Source: Bretschneidera sinensis
Lineage: Eukaryota; Streptophyta; Magnoliopsida; Brassicales; Akaniaceae
Assembly (NCBI GenBank): GCA_023935145.1
Contig: CM043699.1
Location: forward strand, 112,511,036-112,575,035
Length of the DNA stretch: 64,000 nucleotides
Reading direction: 5' to 3'
Shown: piece after piece, positions 1 through 12,800 of the stretch
Numbering within the stretch: position 1 is the first letter of the stretch
Layout of the letters: every line of letters starts with the position of its first letter
Made by a program: the position numbers and the translations under genes
The notes under the pieces: model-generated
The model's input: the letters and a program-made list of their open reading frames with translations, nothing else
Told to the model about the DNA's origin: nothing
Databases searched by the model: none

Positions 1-507
1 ATCCTACAAGCAAGCGAAACAGTTTAGTCTCAATCAGAAAAAGAAACAGTATGTCTCAATCAGAAAAAAGAAGCACTGTTTGAATGCCTGGAAAAAATTA
101 AAAGGAAAAACAAAGGAAATTATTTCATTCTCAGGAAAATCAGTAAATGCTTGGAGAAAGAAGCATTTACTTGGTTTAAATTTTTTCATTGGTAACTGAT
201 TGTCTTATAACTGTGGTTAGACAGCATTAGTTTCTAAAAATTGAACACAAGTTTAAGAGATCTTAGTATGATTTTTACTCACAACTTTAACTCGTTTTTC
301 TGTTCTCTGCAAGATTCTTAATTGCTCCATATAACCTCTTCAACTTCTCCCAAACCTGCTATTCCGTGGAAATCTTTCTCTAATTCACAAGGTTTGCTTC
401 TATATCACTTATCCATTTTTAATATATTAAATAATATTAGAATGATATTTATTTTTTGTTCTATCTATAAAGCATATTTTGTTGGAATTGTGTTATATTT
501 GGTTAGA
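1..507. other. AT-rich DNA without a recognisable gene
   Basis: I see no coding region or structured repeat here. The short open frames have no protein-like composition. The segment runs directly into the CACTA remnant on its right and may be older debris of the same element. Confidence 0.5.
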
Positions 508-1003
508 TAATGGGGATAGATAAGAGTTGGATGGAGATTGGATTTGGCCCGAGTATGCAAGAGGAATAGATGTTTTTCTTTATTTTGCATTTCAACACTC
601 CGATAAGAGACAAGATTAAGTGTCCATGCACTAGATGTAGAAATACTTGTTAAAAGCTAAGAGATGAAGTCAAAATCCATTTGTTAAGATACAAGAATCT
701 TAGAAGCTATACCAAATGGTATTATCGTGGGGAGACCGGAGATGAATCAACTGAATCCAATGATGATTATGATGAAACTCACATGGAATCTTTTTATGGT
801 GATGACATAGAAGGATTAGTTAATAATGTTTGTGGCAGGGCTAGTATGAATGTTGAATTAGGTGGTGATTATAATGACCATAATCAAGGTGAAGAAAGTG
901 TACTTGAGGAGCTTAATGCTGTAGCTGCCAAATTTTACCGTTTACTAAGGGAAGCACAAGAGAAATTATATATCAGCCATAATGTATATGTACAAGGATT
1001 ATG
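508..1003 (+). mobile_element. CACTA (En/Spm) transposon remnant, transposase-associated domain
   Basis: Translation across two frames gives the start of a plant CACTA transposase-associated domain. A DKSWM start at about 517-531 is followed, after a stop and a frame change, by IKCPCTRCRN (about 613-645) with its Cys-Pro-Cys...Cys zinc-binding pattern. Next comes YTKWYYRGE (about 709-735), then an acidic linker and FYRLLREAQEKLY (about 930-970), which matches the segment that precedes the transposase core in this family. The open frame from 681 to 1004 (107 codons) is the longest intact piece. Stops and a frame change show it is dead, and neither the core transposase nor CACTA termini were found. 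Family assignment rests on motif memory. Confidence 0.7.
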
Positions 1004-1020
1004 ATCATTTCCATTAACTA

Positions 1021-1120
1021 GGGGAAAATTTTCTCAAAGTGCACCATTGGATGAATGCCACATCAACACTATGGATGAAGTGGCATTCATCTAATGGTGC
1101 ACTTGGGAAATTTTTTTCCC
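1021..1120. mobile_element. Palindromic MITE, copy 1 (about 100 bp)
   Basis: The segment is almost one inverted repeat. A left arm of about 41 bp (1021-1061) pairs with a right arm (1080-1120) around a centre of about 18 bp. The arms share runs such as GTGCACCATT and GATGAATGCCAC. A related copy in inverted orientation lies at about 60170-60318. I could not define a clean target-site duplication. Small size, palindromic structure and a second dispersed copy point to a non-autonomous DNA transposon of unknown superfamily. Confidence 0.7.
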
Positions 1121-2163
1121 AAGTTACTGGAGAAGAAGATCTTCTCCCTATGTACAAATCATAATACTAAAACAAGCTATGTTTTTTGTCTTTTTTTTTT
1201 TTTCTCTACTATACACGTTGGAAAGATCATCACTTTCTTCTCTATGTTCTTTCCTTCACATTTATCTCATATCAATCCCAAAATGTCTTCACCTATGTGA
1301 TATATTAATGACAAACCTGATCAATTTTCCTAAATTCTTGAGAATAAAATAATGAGATTATTAGTATTAAGACATATAATTGCAATTGAATCAGGTACAT
1401 GCTTCTCCAATTGATGTGGATAGTTAGCAAGATGAGCCACTACAAAATTTATGCAATACACACTTTTCCATCACATATGACACATTGCTTCTTTGGCCAT
1501 ATTGTAACTTTATAATTATAAGAATTTAATTTGTGCTTGTAGGTGATGTGCAAAAAGCCCGAATATATTGCAAAACGTATGGTGGATAAAAATATTTTTA
1601 CGTAATAATTATTTATTAGATTAAATATAATTTTTTATTTTTATTAAGAAACAAGTGTTTAATTAGTTATATTCAGTAAACATTTCCATAATCTTTGAAT
1701 GAAATGTTCAATAACTTTTTTTGACAGAATTCGTTATTAAAAAGGTCATTTATTAGCTTATTATTTATTTATTTTTTCTTGTAGAGTAAAGATTTAGTTT
1801 TATTCTATATAAGAAGTCTTCTAAAAACAATTATTTTTTTCCATATAAAGAAGTCTTCAACAATATTTGCATTATTATGTAATTAATTCCATTAAATTGA
1901 CAACAAATAAAAGATTGATAAGGATAAATATAAAATATTCATTGTCTAATTAAATATTTGATTTTGATTATCATTTTATTAGAATATATAAGTAATGATG
2001 TGTAAATCATTTGTTAGACAAAAGTATCTTTACCTAACAATTATTTGTTTTATATATATATATATATATATATATTATTTTCTCATGAAATTATTTTAAT
2101 TTTATTTGTTGGACTGAAATATCATTGTATAATAATGATTTATTAGATTAAGTTTAGGGTTTA
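1121..2163. other. AT-rich spacer with loosely repeated motifs
   Basis: No gene is visible. Motifs resembling ATTATTTATTAGATTAA recur at about 1605 and 2133, with a related stretch near 2030, so the spacer may be built from degenerate tandem copies. A (TA)n run lies at about 2050-2076. Two telomere-like TTTAGGG units lie at about 2153-2166, at the border of the next element. Confidence 0.4.
2050..2076. repeat. (TA)n simple repeat
   Basis: About 13 uninterrupted TA units are visible in the sequence. This is an ordinary plant microsatellite in AT-rich DNA. Confidence 0.95.
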
Positions 2164-3496
2164 GGGTATGTTTGGTTTAAGGGGCAAAAGTGGGACATGA
2201 TTAAGTTAGTTCCATATGAACAATTAATCCCATGTTTGGTTTGAGGGATACATTGTTAACCTTGGACTAGGGTGTGACAAAATTAGTCATAATCCTAGAA
2301 ATTATGTCCCAGAAATTTGTCCCACCTCCCCCAGGACAGAAGTAATCCCACTTCTGTGGGATTAATTTTTTTTCCATATCCATTTTACCCCTGCTTGCAG
2401 ACCCAATTTTCCTCCTCCTTCGTTGCCTTTTCTTCCCTCCTCTTCTTTTTCTTCCTCCTCTTTTTTCTTCTTCTTCTTCCGTCCCTTTCTCCCTCTCTTA
2501 CCCCTTCTTCTTCTTCCTCCATATCTGCAACACCATAGCAGCGATTTTTTGCTTCTTCCCGTTCCAGATCTGGGTTCATCCATGAATTTTGCTTCAATTT
2601 TTTTTCTGCTTCTTCCCAATTTTCACTCAGTCTCACTCAAAATATTTCACAAGAATTCCCTCCAAATACCCAATATTTTGTCAAAGATTCCCTTTTAAAC
2701 AAACTAAAGTTTTTACCAAAAATTCACACCCAAATTGAGACCCATTAACCCAAATCGAGACCAATTGGGTCTCTCCACCATTTCCACCTTTCCTTTTTTC
2801 TCTGCTCTTTGTAGCCTCCCTCCTCTTTGTCTCTGTCTCTGCTCTCCTAACCCCCTTCTCTTAAACAATTTCTCTCTCTCACTCTCTCTATATCTGGCGA
2901 TTTGTGCACAGATTTGAAAACGAGAACTTGGAGGTTCTCTGCTAGGATGATGTCACTTGGGAGGTGACTGTGCCTTAGTTGAGGACCCCAGGTCCAAGCC
3001 GCAGGGACAGGTCCTGCATCTCTCCAGCTCTCCATAGTCATTGTCTCTGTAATTCAAGATCCAAGACATCATGATGCAACCAAATCGCGTGTGTGTGAGA
3101 ATTTTTTAAGCTTTTGAGGTAAAATCTCCTTAGATGAACTTTGGAATCTAACAAGAAGAAAATTAAATTTTGGAGCTACCGACCGTTGATTATGCTGTGT
3201 ATTTTTTATGGCATCGTGGAAAGAAAAAGAAGAAGAACAAGAAAGAAGAATATGGAGATTTTTGTTTTGTTTGTTGTTTTATATATGAATGGATTTTCGG
3301 AAAAAAAGGTGAGGAGAAAAAATTAATCCCACCCAAATGTAAGGGTATTTTGGTCTTTATACTTGTTATCTCAATTTGAAAATCTTATGAACCAAACATA
3401 GAATTAAGATAGTACTATTTTAATCCCTTTTAATCCTATCCCACTGTAATTCTAATCCTATTCCACTATAATCCTTTCAGTGAACCAAACGAACCC
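2164..3496. mobile_element. PIF/Harbinger-like non-autonomous element, copy A
   Basis: The ends are inverted: GGGTATGTTTGGTTTA on the left against GTGAACCAAACGAACCC on the right. The left end follows TTA and the right end is followed by TTG, consistent with a slightly mutated 3 bp TTA target duplication. GGGNNNGTTTGG termini with TTA duplications are typical of PIF/Harbinger (Tourist-like) elements. Subterminal blocks rich in GGGATTA/TAATCCC and 'CCAAAC-ATGGGA' type words are shared with copy B at 33283-34307, which lies in the opposite orientation. The core (about 2400-2560) is a pyrimidine-rich tract. No transposase is visible. It ends about 320 bp upstream of the kinesin start and could affect that promoter. 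Confidence 0.7.
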
Positions 3497-3814
3497 TTGG
3501 GTTTAGGGTTTTGTTTGTTATATATATTTTTTATTTTCTTATTAAATTATTTTTATTTTATGTGTGCAAATTCTTAATTCTTTTTTTGGTGAATTTCTTA
3601 TTCAGTACATCATAGTCTACATTCCACAACCTCGTTCCTCAATCCTCACCAAACGGTTCTTTTCCTCTCCATCCAATCGCATTCGAAAAGTTCTTGAAGG
3701 TCGAGAAAATACCCTTAGCTCAAAAAGATAAAAGGCTTCTTTGTCTTTACTTTTTTCTCTACCGTACTGTTTGTGTGATTTATGCAGTCTATCTCTCTAA
3801 AGGAAAGGCTACAA
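3497..3814 (+). promoter_or_regulatory. Presumed kinesin promoter and 5' leader
   Basis: This is the only non-transposon DNA directly upstream of the kinesin start. A pyrimidine-rich stretch ending in TTTATGCAG at 3787 looks like a 3' splice site, and GAAG/GTCGAG near 3699 is a weak possible donor. A short intron of about 90 bp in the 5' leader is therefore plausible. If so, the ATG at 3782 would lie inside intron sequence and translation would start at 3815. No clear TATA box was identified. Confidence 0.45.
3648..3658 (+). promoter_or_regulatory. MSA-like motif (AACGG core)
   Basis: ACCAAACGGTT contains the AACGG core and following pyrimidines of the mitosis-specific activator (MSA) element that MYB3R factors bind in plant G2/M genes. 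It lies about 160 bp upstream of the chosen kinesin start. A second core, CGTAACGGTTA, lies inside exon 1 at about 3829-3839. Motif match only. Confidence 0.4.
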
Positions 3815-6800
3815 ATGGAGAGAATATACGTAACGGTTAGAGCGAGGCCATTATCAACAGAGGATGCGAAGACAAGCCCCTGGAGAGTTTTTGGCAACTC
3901 CATATTCATCCCTAATAGTTCCTCCAAGTTTGACTTCGGTACTTTCTCTCTCCATTGCTATTTTGCCTTCAATTTTTGTCTATGGTTTTAAAGGTTTTAG
4001 TTAATAATTTCTTTTGGTTGGGGTTTAGATCGGATTTTCGAAGAAGATTGTAAGACTGTAGAGGTTTATGAAGCTCGAACGAAAGAGATTGTTGCGGCCG
4101 CTGTTCGTGGATTCAATGGTACTCGCTTTTCACAGTTAATTGATTGGTTGATTACTTCTAATTTCATTTTTGCTCTTTAATTTAATTTTTTCTGTTTAGA
4201 ACTATCCTAGCAGTATTAAGTTAGAGATTTCATTTATTGTAGTAACTTTATGCTATGCACATATTCTTCACCCACTTGAGAAGTTGGTAGACAGTAATCT
4301 AATGGGTATCTCCAAGATTGTGGTGGATGGCTTGGTATGGGATTAACTAAGTTTGCCATATTATTTTAGCTGTAATCTCTAAGAGGTATTATGTCTCACT
4401 AATCAATTCAATATGTGCAATAAAAAAAGATATGTTATTTCCTTATAGTAAAGATATATTTTAATTTTTACATAACTGCTAATGGTATTGTAGATATTAG
4501 TGGCATTTGGATGGAGTAAGGTTTTGAGTTTGATTCTTAAAACTGGGTGTTTTTTTCCTTTAAAATAACTGACATTTTACTCTCTATTTTTTGATAAGAT
4601 TTACTTGTTTCTATTGTACGTCTCACTTTCCATGCTTGGTTTCTTGTAGGCACTGTTTTTGCTTATGGACAAACTAATAGCGGGAAGACACATACTATGC
4701 GAGGCTCACCTATTGAACATGGAGTCATCCCTCTTGCTGTTCATGATTTGTTTGACATTATACAACAGGTACTTATTGCTAGCATTTTATTATCAATAAC
4801 CACCTTTCACCTTTTTTTTTTTTGTATTATTACCAAATTTATATTCTTCATCAACCTTGGTGTCTTGCTAATATTTCCATAGTTCATGACCATTCAAAAA
4901 AAAATATTTCAGTAGTTCATGATCAGTAGAGAAAAACACTGAGTCTGAGAAATACTTTTTTGATAAGTCTGAGAAACATGTATTGGACGTCAAATGTGAG
5001 AAATATTTATATGATTGATGTCAAAGGTTGTTCCCTCAAAGTCACCTATCATCTGGTTTTCTTTTTGTACACCATACTTGTATTGTTGTTGAAATCACTG
5101 CTTTTGCTGAACCATTTATGAGTTCAAATTCCTCAATTAGGTTAATGAAAAAGTTTCAATTGCAGGATCTAGATTTGAGAAATCTTTCTATCATATCTTT
5201 TCTTGGCCAGTGTGCTTAATAATTTAATTTTGAGCTGTGATCTTGTATTGGATCTGCCCAATTGACCTTCATTTTTCTAGCTTTGAATTCATAGTTTTCT
5301 TTGGTAAGCAGTAATGCATTAAAAGTCTAATGGATGCGTGGCCCAAGTACATGGAAAGTATACAAGCAAAGCAAGAAGAAAAAGTGTGGATAAAATTATT
5401 TACATATTAAGGTCTAAATGACTTGTCGTTTTCAAGATTTTTCATTTAAATTTTGTTGGAAACTCAAATTCGAGGATACAAGTGTTTTAATTCTTTTCTT
5501 GTGTTTCAGGATGTGGATCGAGAGTTTCTTCTGCGAATGTCCTACTTGGAGATTTATAATGAAGACATAAATGATTTGTTGGCTCCTGAGCACCGAAAAC
5601 TGCAGATTCATGAAAGTCTAGAGGTACTGATTCTACATCACCTACTTATGATAATTTTTTGAAATTATATGACATTTTGTTTCATTTGTCTTTATATTTT
5701 CAGCGGGGAATATATGTCGCTGGCTTGCGAGAAGAAATTGTTGCTTCTCCTCAGCAAGTTCTTGATCTCATGGACTTTGGAGAATGTATTTTTCATTTTT
5801 GACATTTTCTTTTGCTTCAAATTATTGTTCAGGAGCTCTGTTTTCTTCACTTGTTAATGATGCCTAGGCAACTTACTGTAGAATTTGAGCAACTAATTCT
5901 TTTCCTCTTGCCATGTCCAAGTATTCTTTCTTTGGCTATCTCTCTTTGCCTCCTCTACTGTGTAATATGGACATGCTAGTTAATATATTCCATCCAATAA
6001 ATCTGATTTATTCTGTTAAATTTCTTTTTATGAAATGTTAGCTCATCGGCATATTGGAGAGACTAATATGAACATATACAGCAGCAGGTCCCACACCATT
6101 TTCCGCATGGTAAAGTATTTTCCTTCCCCTCTTTTTAGTCATATGATTATGCATTTTCATGTTTGTGCCCTATTGTTTTTGGTTAAACAGATTATTGAGA
6201 GTCGGGATAAAACCGAAGATGAGGATATTGGTAGCGCTTGTGATGCAGTCCGTGTATCAGTTTTGGTATAGGATCAATGAAACCCGGTCTTTTTTCCTTT
6301 ACTTATTTGTTTTCAGTGTTCAAGTTATTTTTGAAATAATAGGTCAATATGTTTCTGATCTTTGTGATGAAAAAAGCTGTTTAGATTTCTTGTTTATCCT
6401 CATTTTTTTCTTTCCCTCCCTGCTTGTGTTTAGAATTTAGTGGACCTTGCTGGTTCAGAACGTGCAGCAAAAACTGGTGCAGAGGGTGTTCGGCTCAAAG
6501 AGGGTTCTCATATTAATAAAAGCTTGATGACACTGGGAACTGTCATTAAAAAGTTGAGTGAAGCCGCTGAAAGCCAAGGGTACTTTCTTCAAAACTTTAA
6601 CAAAGTGTGTTGTGTCACTCTTTTTCCCTTAACGCAATTATTTTTGTGTTGGAAGCAGTGGTCATGTTCCATATCGTGATAGCAAGCTTACACGGATTTT
6701 GCAACCTGCTCTAGGTGGAAATGCAAATACAGCTATAATATGCAACATCACACTTGCTCAGGTAGCCCTCAATAGTAATTATAGCAATGCTTCGTTACAT

Positions 6801-9800
6801 CTTTAATTGTAAAGATAATAAGTTTTTGTTTGCCACCTCCTTAAGGGAGAAACTATGTTGTCACTAATCTTAGATAAATTTAGACGATAGAACTTTGGTT
6901 GTTGGGTTCATGTAATCATCTTAGAGAATTGGAAATTTAATTGTCAACTTGTCTAATATGGATATACATATGCATTTACATACAAACAGACACAAACATG
7001 TTGAATAGTTGGGGTGCTCTATGAGTACCTCTTTTTTGCGCATTATTGGTCATTGACTCGTAGGTCATGTTAAATTCAGAAACCTGGTTTTGTAGGTTGT
7101 TTCAGCATACCTTTTTTTTTTTTTCATAATTAAAATTAAAAAATATGGTTTGATGGTTGAGGCTTAGCTTGATCCAATGATTATTTGCCTTACCTTTTTC
7201 TCAGAGTTATTGGTCATTGTCTCATAGGTGTTAGATATAGGAACCTGGTTTGTGGTGGTTTCAACATACTTCTTGTTTGTGATAATCAAAATTTAAAATA
7301 TGGTTTGATGGTTGAGGGGTAGCTTGATCCACTGATTTTTTGCCTTACCTTTGTAAATTTGAAATCTATATGATAAATGTTTATTTGATGGTTTTTGATT
7401 ATTTTCAATCTTGACTATTTAGCATTTTCATTTTGGTGAAAGATTCACGCAGATGAGACTAAGAGCAGTCTTCAATTTGCAAGCAGAGCATTACGTGTCA
7501 CAAATTGTGCTCGTGTGAATGAGGTATGCTCTAGATTGCACTGCATATACCACTTATGCCTTTCTTTTCTGCATTATTTCTTGTCTTTGATATATGTCAT
7601 ATTAAGATGTTTCTTGATGCTCATTCAGTCATTTGCATTTGGCTTGAATTTTGACCATAATTAACCCAGCTTGTTTCTTTATTGCAGATTTTAACTGATG
7701 CTGCTTTGTTAAAACGTCAAAAGAAAGAAATCGAGGAACTTCGAGCCAAATTGCAGGTAGGCAAAATTCGTATATGATGATTACTGCAGGTGTTGATATG
7801 AAATCATCTTGAAATTATACTTTTAGAAGTGTTGGCTTGTTAACTGTTAACTATTTTGTTTGTCTTTTAGGGTTCTCATTCAGAGCATTTGGAAGAAGAG
7901 ATTCTCAATTTACGAAATACATTGTTACAGGTATGATAATTTGCATTGTATGATGTTTTGCCTTATATTTCTGAAAGTTGTTAAACTTGCGTGGCAGTCT
8001 GAATTAGAGAGGGAGCGCATAGCTTTGGAGTTGGAGGAGGAAAAGAAAGCCCAAGCTGAGCGTGAGAAAGTGTTGCAACAGCAAGCAAAGAAGATAAAGA
8101 ACTTGAGCTCAATGGTGTTAAACTCAAACAGGGATGAAAATCGTGATCACTTTAGAAAGGTTGTTTATGTTTGTTCGTTTCTTTCAATTTTTTTTTAAAG
8201 TGCTCTGTTGATTTACTGCAAACTTTTGGTGTTGTTACAATTTTTACTTTCTATTAAGATGACATTACAGTATAATTTGGTAATATTCCATTTATTTGAG
8301 TTTTGAGTAATTTTAACCTGCAACATAATGAACATGAAGGGTGAGTCATTGATTAGGTTATAAAATGAAAAATTGAATAGGGACATATTATGTAATTTGC
8401 GGAAGACCTTTTGAAGCAGGGTTAAATGGCACAAGCATCACAGAGATACACAGTGATGCCCTCCACAATTCTCCTATTAGGGTGGCCCCATTAGTAATAT
8501 GTTGGGTAAGCAGGCACAAAAAGTTCCTTTCATCAAGACTGGAATAAATTGATCTCCAGGTTTCCTGAACTATATACTAGTTTTTAAGACTACATTGTCT
8601 GTTCTGAGTGCTCCATAGTTCAACCATTCTGGATTGAATTTTGACCAATGCAATTACCAGTGTCTAGGTGGAATACTAATCTATGTTAAGGGCTTGAATC
8701 AGTTGATCTCCATGTTGTTCCTAAATCGTTCTGGACTCCACATTATGTGAACTATGCTGGACTGGTCTTTGGTCAAGGCAGATAGCAGCCTTGTAACTGT
8801 CTAATTTGTCCTTTGAGTGGAGTATCTGATCTACATTTAGATAATCTTCAACCTAAGTCAGATGCATCTGAGATATTGCCCTGGGATAACATCTGAAATT
8901 TATCTGGTACATGTTCTCTGTGTTTTACTTATCTCTGAGAATGGTGCAAGAACTGATGACTGTTAATTTTTCGTTGGAGCCAGACCCTTGCTTAATGTGC
9001 AGCAGGATAGTCTTCTATCGCAGTATCCTTCTGGAGGATGTATACCCAGAAATCCTGTATGCTGCATGGTGCTGATACAGGCAAGGATGCAGCATTAACA
9101 TGGTTAATCATATTCATTGAAGATTAGTTCTTGCACCAACAAGCTTTTCAACTCTCTAGCTTATGATTTGGTTTATGGGTCTGTTAGTTGATGCTTATAC
9201 TTAACATACTGATGTAGATTGATGTAGGACAACTATGCTTTGATACCAAATTTGATCTAGAATACATATGGAAAAGGAAGAATAATGAAGAAGGCACGAA
9301 ATTGAAGAGCACAATGACTTGAGAATCCCAAATCTGTATTATTCCTCAATCAATGCAAGTTCGACATAATAGGGTGCACATTTATATAGGCATCAAATCC
9401 TGATCATAAACGGAAACAAAGTTTTCTAATAAGATAACTACACTGAGATTATCAAATCATATGCTTCTGATAATATGAATTATTTTGATAATTTACTTGC
9501 ATGTTGTTTAACTTTTATCATTTTTTTGTGCATTGAAATAATTGAATCGATTGATTGTTGGTTGATTTGCATATTTTACAATCTGGTAGGGGTTGCACAT
9601 CAGAACAGGTGCTTCCAAAAATAAGACATAAAGGATTGCCTTCTTGCTTTATTTACTAGCTGACAGATTTTCTACTTGCAACACGTGAATTAAAAGGTCA
9701 TACAAGTTCTTTTTGGAGGCTGCTACGCTTTCCTACCCTAGCATTATTGCGATTAAGTGGTGATGTTGAATGAACAACTTATATATCATTGTTACCCTGT

Positions 9801-12800
9801 TCTCATCTGGATTGTATGTTTTATTTGTGCTGCTACAGTCATCACAATACATCCTCTCTAATTTCTGATAAAGTTGTTCGCTGCTGTAGGAGAAGAGGCG
9901 GGATACATGGTGCCCAAGTAATCTTTCTTGGGAGTCCCTACTAGAGGTAATCTCTTCCCTCATACTACAAGTGAAAGTAATAAATTTACATCATGTGTCA
10001 TATGCTTATTCATAAACCCAAAAAGATACTTCTTTTTGTTTGTTGGATGGAAATTTGAGATTTACACTATGAACTACATGTGGTTGTGTCTGCGCATGCA
10101 TTACGAGGTTGAAGTTGACTGAGATGTTACTTGACAAAGGAAGGGCTGATTTGGAATGTCGAGGGATTCCCTCATAAGTATTAATATGAAAGTGTTGAGA
10201 TGATTTGAACATGTATAGGAAACTGATGGACACACAAGTATTTTTTCCCAGATCTTGTGGGGCGAGGAAGTAAATCTAAAGGCCATCCTTGTTTGTTTTG
10301 AAGTGGTGTCTGGTTTGGTGTTGAATCTTTGGAAGAGTGAGTTTATTTTGTTGGGAGATGGGGTTGATGGTAATCGTTTAGATTGCATTTTGGGTTTTTG
10401 TGTTGGTGCCCCTCCTTTCACGTACTTGGGTTTACCTATGGGTACTTCTTTTAAAGAGAAGTGGATTTGGGATCCTATTGTGACAAAGTTTGAAAAGAAT
10501 TTGCTGGGTAGAAAAAATTTATCTTTCTAAAGGTAGGAAACTCGCTTTCATCAAGAGTTTTTTTTTTTCTTTTCTAATCTTTCCTTCCTCGGTTTCTGAA
10601 AGATTGGAGAAAATTCAAAATCGGTTCCTATAGGGAGATGTGGGGGAGGATCATAAGTTCCACTTAGTAAATTGGAATATTGTGAAGCAACCTGTTGAGT
10701 ACGGCGGATTGGGTATTAAATCCTTTCTTCTCTTTAAGAAAGTTCTTGGTGGAAAAGGAGCATTTATGGAGGAGGTTAGTGGCTAAATATAATACTACTC
10801 TTAATGGGTGGGTCTGTAGGGAGGGGAGGGATCCGTATGGTGCGGGTGTGGAAATGTATTGGGAAAGATTGGGATGAGTTTTGGCCATTGATATGGTTTG
10901 ATACAGGGAGGGGAAATTGTATTAGTTTTTGGAATGAATCTCGGTGTTGTGACTCTCCTCTTAAAGAGCAATTTCCTACCCTTTTCACTTTGGCAAGGAA
11001 TAAGGGGGTGTTGAATAGTTCTTGTTTGGTCGGGAATGATGGGGTGAGGTCTTGGAGGGTGTTCTTTACGTGTAATGCACAAGTTGATCTCTGGAAATAA
11101 ACTAATTTGGACTACACATTATTAAATAAAATAAAGGACCAATAAAAACCCCTTAAACTCTACTAACTGGATCCATAATTTTGAAAACGACAGCCTTTTT
11201 CAGAGCTGTGAATGATGTACTGCTACAATGCTATGCACGTTACTGTTGTAGTACTCTTAATGAAAACATACTATAAACTATGTAACTTGATTTAACCCCC
11301 ATATGGGTCGACGTCATGGTCATTCCACAAATCAAGCCTTCTGTCTATTTTTGTTACTTCTGTAAACTCTATATTCTTGATATCTATCACCAGGATTCTC
11401 CTGCTGTGTTTCAGGTACACTCAAATGTCCTAGGAAAGGGTTCTGCTGTTAAACCTGTCAGATCTGAGCGTGATATGGGACCTCTTCTTCCTTTTGAAGA
11501 ATTGGTGAATGAAATTGAAGATGGAGATAACTCTTGCAAGCAAGAGGAAGATAGTAATGTTAACGCATTGGAGGACTGTACACTTCCTCATCCACGTGCT
11601 TTGGTGCATGTAACAAACAGGAGAAAAGTTTCACTCAGAAAGAAACAGTCTTTTGTGGTTTGTGCTTTGCCTTTCCCTCTGTAGGTCCTTATATTGAACT
11701 TTTTGCACCCTAATATTTATTCATTTGTCAGGACGACAATGAAGTGGAAATGCAAGTAGAATATGAAGATTTGCTATCGAATTATGAAACTCAGGTTATC
11801 ATTGTTCCTCTTTTGCTTCTGTTTCTGCTAGAAATTAAATACACTCTGGCTCTTCCATTTATTTACTCGCATTTTATCATACAGATTGACTGCCCGAAGA
11901 GAAAGTTGGCCGAGGCTGATTTGTTTCATGATGTCAAATGTGATGAGCACTTGAAATATCCTGTCAGCAAACATGCAATTTATGGGGACAAAAATGTGAG
12001 TTCAAGGGAGTCAGAGGGTATTCTTGTGATCAAGCAACTTCAAGAGAAGGTTTTTTTCTTTTTCTTCATTCTGCATTTCTGTCCCTTTTTATTATCTGCA
12101 ACTGTATTATCTAGGCAAAGCTGTTTTAAGAATGTCTTTTGTTATTGCAAGATTTTTCATTTATGGTCCATTCTTTATGTTGCAGATTAAAATGTTGGAA
12201 ATGGAGAAGTCTTCAAGCCAGCAAAATCTTGATAGTCTTGTCAAACTAGCGACAGAGCAGAATATATGTGCCAAGGAGAAGTTTGAAGAGGTATCCATGA
12301 GGTCAACTGTATGTGACCTTGCTGTTGCTGTTCTTTCTAGTCATCTGAATATCAATCTACACCCCCAAGAAAAAAATAAAATAAAAAAACAAAAATCCAA
12401 AGGACTTTTATTGAAAAACACATTGTTTCCATGTGAGTTATCCAGACTGATACGTTTTAGCCATTTCGATGCAGGTGCATTATTATGAATTTGGATTTTT
12501 TTCTTTAAAAAAGTTGTGTTAAGATGCTGAAGGAAATATATGATGTAAATAGTAAATTTCTTTTACTTAGGTTTGTTAGACAAATTGTGGACAGAATGTC
12601 TTGATAGCCCAAAATATGCGAAATTTTTGGAACTTTGTGAATTTAGTCATTAGCTTATTGTTTTTATATTTTCTTAATGAAAAATGAAAAGAATAGTTTG
12701 CATGATGTAATTTCATGTTGGCTCATGCCACATCATTTCCTACAAAGGTGCCTTTTTAATTTTTTGGAAATTCTGCATTATGTAGCTGATGTTATCTGTA

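Noticed and set aside
2153..2166. TTTAGGG telomere-like units
   Set aside because: Only about two units occur, so there is no evidence for an interstitial telomeric array.
2362..2698. Overlapping open frames on both strands
   Set aside because: Same cause: a pyrimidine-rich tract in transposon copy A gives Glu/Lys/Arg or Phe/Ser/Leu runs.
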